8,366 bases of DNA from Alistipes sp. (GTDB lineage: Bacteria; Bacteroidota; Bacteroidia; Bacteroidales; Rikenellaceae). Location: the NCBI GenBank assembly GCA_017628595.1, contig JAGBYV010000087.1:1-8366 (forward strand), in the 5' to 3' direction. This document shows positions 6,686 to 8,366 of this stretch, in pieces. The stretch's first letter is position 1, and each line of letters begins with the position of its first letter. Position numbers and translations under genes: made by a program. The notes below the pieces were generated by a model, which worked only from the letters and a program-made list of their open reading frames with translations, was not told the origin of the DNA and searched no databases.

Positions 6686-7309
6686 TTACATAACATCAAA
6701 ATCCAACAATGTGTGACCACCGATGCGAGCCTTGATATTGTCGCCCACCTTAACGGCACCTACACCTACGGGCGTACCCGTATAAATCAGATCGCCGATA
6801 CGCAGAGTCATATACTTCGAAACGTGGGCGATAATCTTATCAACCGTAAAGAGCATATCGCGCGTAAAACCATGCTGGCGCACCTCGTCGTTGAGCAGCA
6901 TCTCAAACTCCAGGTTTTGCACATCACCACCCAGCTCCTTGAGCGGCACAAACTGATTCGACAATGCAGCCGAGTGGTCGAAGCCCTTGCACATCTCCCA
7001 CGGCAGACCCTTTGCGATGGCCTCACGCTGGAGATCACGGGCCGTGAAGTCGATACCAAGACCCACCTCCTCGTAGCAACGCGAAGCAAACTTCTCGTCG
7101 ATGCACTTTGCCAAGCGGGTGATTTTCACCACAAGTTCGCACTCGTAATGCACCTCGTTGGAGAACGAGGGGATGTAGAACGGATCGTTGTTGCGCAAAA
7201 GTGCCGTGTCGGGTTTAAGGAAAAAAAGTGGTTCCTTGGGCAGTTCAGCTCCGTCGTGCAACTCGGCGGCGTGGTCGGCATAGTTGCGACCTATACAGAT
7301 TATCTTCAT
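6686..7309 (-). CDS. Fumarylacetoacetate hydrolase (FAH) family protein
   Basis: This is a 207-residue single-domain member of the FAH superfamily, related in size and motifs to FAHD1/YcgM-type acylpyruvate hydrolases. These are Mg2+-dependent cytoplasmic enzymes that cleave carbon-carbon bonds in 2,4-dioxo acids or decarboxylate oxaloacetate. Visible motifs are IICIGRNYADHAAEL (3-17), EPLFFLKPDTALL (26-38), HYECELVV (54-61, metal ligands E56 and E58), GLGIDFTARDLQ (83-94, metal ligand D87), WEMCKGFDHSAALS (104-117) and LIYTGTPVGVG (174-184). The substrate cannot be told from sequence. No aromatic catabolism genes are nearby, which favours a housekeeping or metabolite-repair role. Its ATG overlaps the stop of the upstream membrane protein gene (ATGA, 7306-7309), indicating translational coupling. 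Confidence 0.92.
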   Translation of the reverse strand: MKIICIGRNYADHAAELHDGAELPKEPLFFLKPDTALLRNNDPFYIPSFSNEVHYECELVVKITRLAKCIDEKFASRCYEEVGLGIDFTARDLQREAIAKGLPWEMCKGFDHSAALSNQFVPLKELGGDVQNLEFEMLLNDEVRQHGFTRDMLFTVDKIIAHVSKYMTLRIGDLIYTGTPVGVGAVKVGDNIKARIGGHTLLDFDVM

Positions 7310-7611
7310 TGTTTCTTAAATTTTTCTTTTCTTACATTTACATATATCCCTGCTACCACAAGCACACCGCAGGGAATCCAGCATAGCAGTAGCGAATATA
7401 ACTCCTCGCTCGGCATAAGTGGCGAGAGCAGAGCCGACGGCACTCCCGCGAACATCGCGCTTGAGATAAAACGGCCAAGTTTTTGGATGTCAATCTTCTC
7501 ACGCTTCGCCTTAGGCATAGTGTTATAGCCCGCCATCGTCTCGGGATAGTGGCGCAGAAGCAAGGCTATAAGGCTCCAAACTGCAGCAAATATAACAGCA
7601 CCCAAAAGCAT
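7306..7611 (-). CDS. Small membrane protein, DUF3784-like
   Basis: This is a 101-residue protein of unknown function. An N-terminal membrane segment (about 1-19) is followed by a polar stretch, AGYNTMPKAKREKIDIQKLG (27-46), which is the hallmark of DUF3784 proteins. One or two further hydrophobic segments (about 48-64 and 72-92) and a basic tail VRKEKFKKQ complete it. Length and arrangement fit the family. It starts six bases after the stop of the CPBP gene and overlaps the FAH start, so it is the second gene of a four-gene minus-strand operon. A helper role for the adjacent membrane protease is possible, but only position suggests it. Confidence 0.78.
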   Translation of the reverse strand: MLLGAVIFAAVWSLIALLLRHYPETMAGYNTMPKAKREKIDIQKLGRFISSAMFAGVPSALLSPLMPSEELYSLLLCWIPCGVLVVAGIYVNVRKEKFKKQ

Positions 7612-7617
7612 ATCTAA

Positions 7618-8340
7618 CTAAATCATCGACAACAAATTATTACAGAAGTTGCAGAGGTTGTGGGTCAGCATCGAAATCAAGATACTGCGGCTGCGTAGAG
7701 CGATATAAGCCAACGCATAACCGACTAGACCCGTTACGATAAACGAAGCTACACTGAACACCACCTCGCCATTCTGGAATGCCAACGAGTGTACCAGCCC
7801 AAACCAAATACCATTGATTATGATGGCGGGATTAAGCGAGGGCTTGCCTCCCTCACGCAGAGTACTGCACATCAATCCGAGCATTACACCGCGGCACATA
7901 ACCTCCTCGTCGAGGCCTGGCATTGAAATCTGGAATAGTAGTGTTTCGGCATCAAACTCCTTTTCGCCCAAAAGTCCTGCAAGAACATAGACAGAGAGAA
8001 GTCCGATGGCAACCTTTAATGCCGAGCGCAAACCCTCTTTATTCTGCTTGAGCGTGAAAAAATTGTTGTCAGCAAACTGACGGCGGAAGAGGAAATACAA
8101 TATTACGCCACACGCGAGGCCAAACAATTTGCCGTTCCAATTCCAACTGCCATTAATAAAGTGTAGAGAATCAAAAAGATATGGAAAAACGAGAGCAATG
8201 CTATATAGACAATAGCATACAACAATGCTCAACACGCGCAGATAATTCTCGCGCGTGCGCTCTTTCATAAAAATAAGCAGAAGCGGGACGATTACTGCCA
8301 GATGCAGCAGTGGATTGAGTAATAGTTGGGCGTTTTGCAT
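7618..8340 (-). CDS. CPBP family intramembrane glutamic endopeptidase (Rce1-like)
   Basis: This is a 240-residue polytopic membrane protein with about seven or eight hydrophobic segments. The C-terminal half has the three motifs of the CPBP/Rce1 (Abi) family: EEVMCR (145-150, EExxxR, catalytic glutamate pair), FGLVH (180-184, FxxxH) and HNLCN (227-231, HxxxN). These residues line an active site within the membrane in Rce1-type proteases. In bacteria, members process or give immunity to peptides, or have unknown targets; no bacteriocin precursor is seen here. All catalytic positions are present, so it is probably active. ATG 8340 gives a normal length. Its first bases and flank are visibly more A/T-rich than the mre genes. 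It is followed after six bases by the DUF3784-like gene. Confidence 0.88.
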   Translation of the reverse strand: MQNAQLLLNPLLHLAVIVPLLLIFMKERTRENYLRVLSIVVCYCLYSIALVFPYLFDSLHFINGSWNWNGKLFGLACGVILYFLFRRQFADNNFFTLKQNKEGLRSALKVAIGLLSVYVLAGLLGEKEFDAETLLFQISMPGLDEEVMCRGVMLGLMCSTLREGGKPSLNPAIIINGIWFGLVHSLAFQNGEVVFSVASFIVTGLVGYALAYIALRSRSILISMLTHNLCNFCNNLLSMI

Positions 8341-8343
8341 AGT

Positions 8344-8364
8344 TTATTTTAGTTTCTTCTTTTC
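8344..8364 (-). CDS. Possible last codons of an upstream minus-strand gene
   Basis: One minus-strand frame at the window edge reads EKKKLK then TAA (8346-8344), three bases before the CPBP start. A lysine-rich C-terminus and such close spacing would suit another gene of the same operon. Another frame also ends nearby (RKRRN-stop), and 26 bases are too few to decide. It could equally be a purine-rich leader to the CPBP start. No identity is offered. Confidence 0.22.
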   Translation of the reverse strand, partial: EKKKLK

Positions 8365-8366
8365 CT

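Noticed and set aside
6713..7528. A 271-codon open frame on the plus strand opposite the FAH and DUF3784-like genes
   Set aside because: It lies antisense to two well-supported coupled genes and has no recognisable domain.

Overview
The window reads as an ordinary chromosomal segment of a Bacteroidota bacterium, most likely order Bacteroidales. A Rikenellaceae/Alistipes-like source is only a guess from the style of MreC and PBP2. The grounds are the gene order mreB-mreC-mreD-PBP2-rodA, the unusually long RodA, the general lack of Shine-Dalgarno sequences before starts, and family-typical motifs. No mobile element, phage gene, CRISPR array, tRNA or rRNA was seen.

Layout. Plus strand, 1-6055: the 3' part of mreB (actin-like filament protein); a 90-base spacer holding a terminator-like hairpin; then tightly packed mreC, mreD, the PBP2 gene (mrdA) and rodA, the core of the elongasome that builds lateral wall peptidoglycan; then, after 63 bases, mntP (manganese exporter). 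Minus strand, 8366-6093: a second tight operon read toward the first. In transcription order it holds a CPBP-family membrane protease homologue, a small DUF3784-like membrane protein, a fumarylacetoacetate hydrolase (FAH) family enzyme and a Maf nucleotide pyrophosphatase. The two operons converge on a strong bidirectional terminator at 6062-6094.

The outstanding observation is in the PBP2 gene. Its frame (2137-3996, 619 sense codons if read through) is open and well conserved except for one in-frame TAA at 3073-3075. That codon sits exactly where the transpeptidase SxxK catalytic serine should be: the sequence reads YPPG-stop-TFK where the family has YPPGSTFK. The SxN and KTGT motifs downstream are intact and in the same frame. 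TAA is the normal stop of most genes here, so code reassignment is unlikely. As written, the gene encodes no active transpeptidase, although mreB (visible part), mreC, mreD and rodA look intact. It could be a real recent nonsense mutation, a sequencing or assembly error, or, least likely, a read-through site.

I found no convincing evidence of a previously undescribed system. The remaining points of interest are regulatory (the hairpin between mreB and mreC, the hairpin before mntP, start-stop overlaps) and structural (extra membrane segments in RodA).
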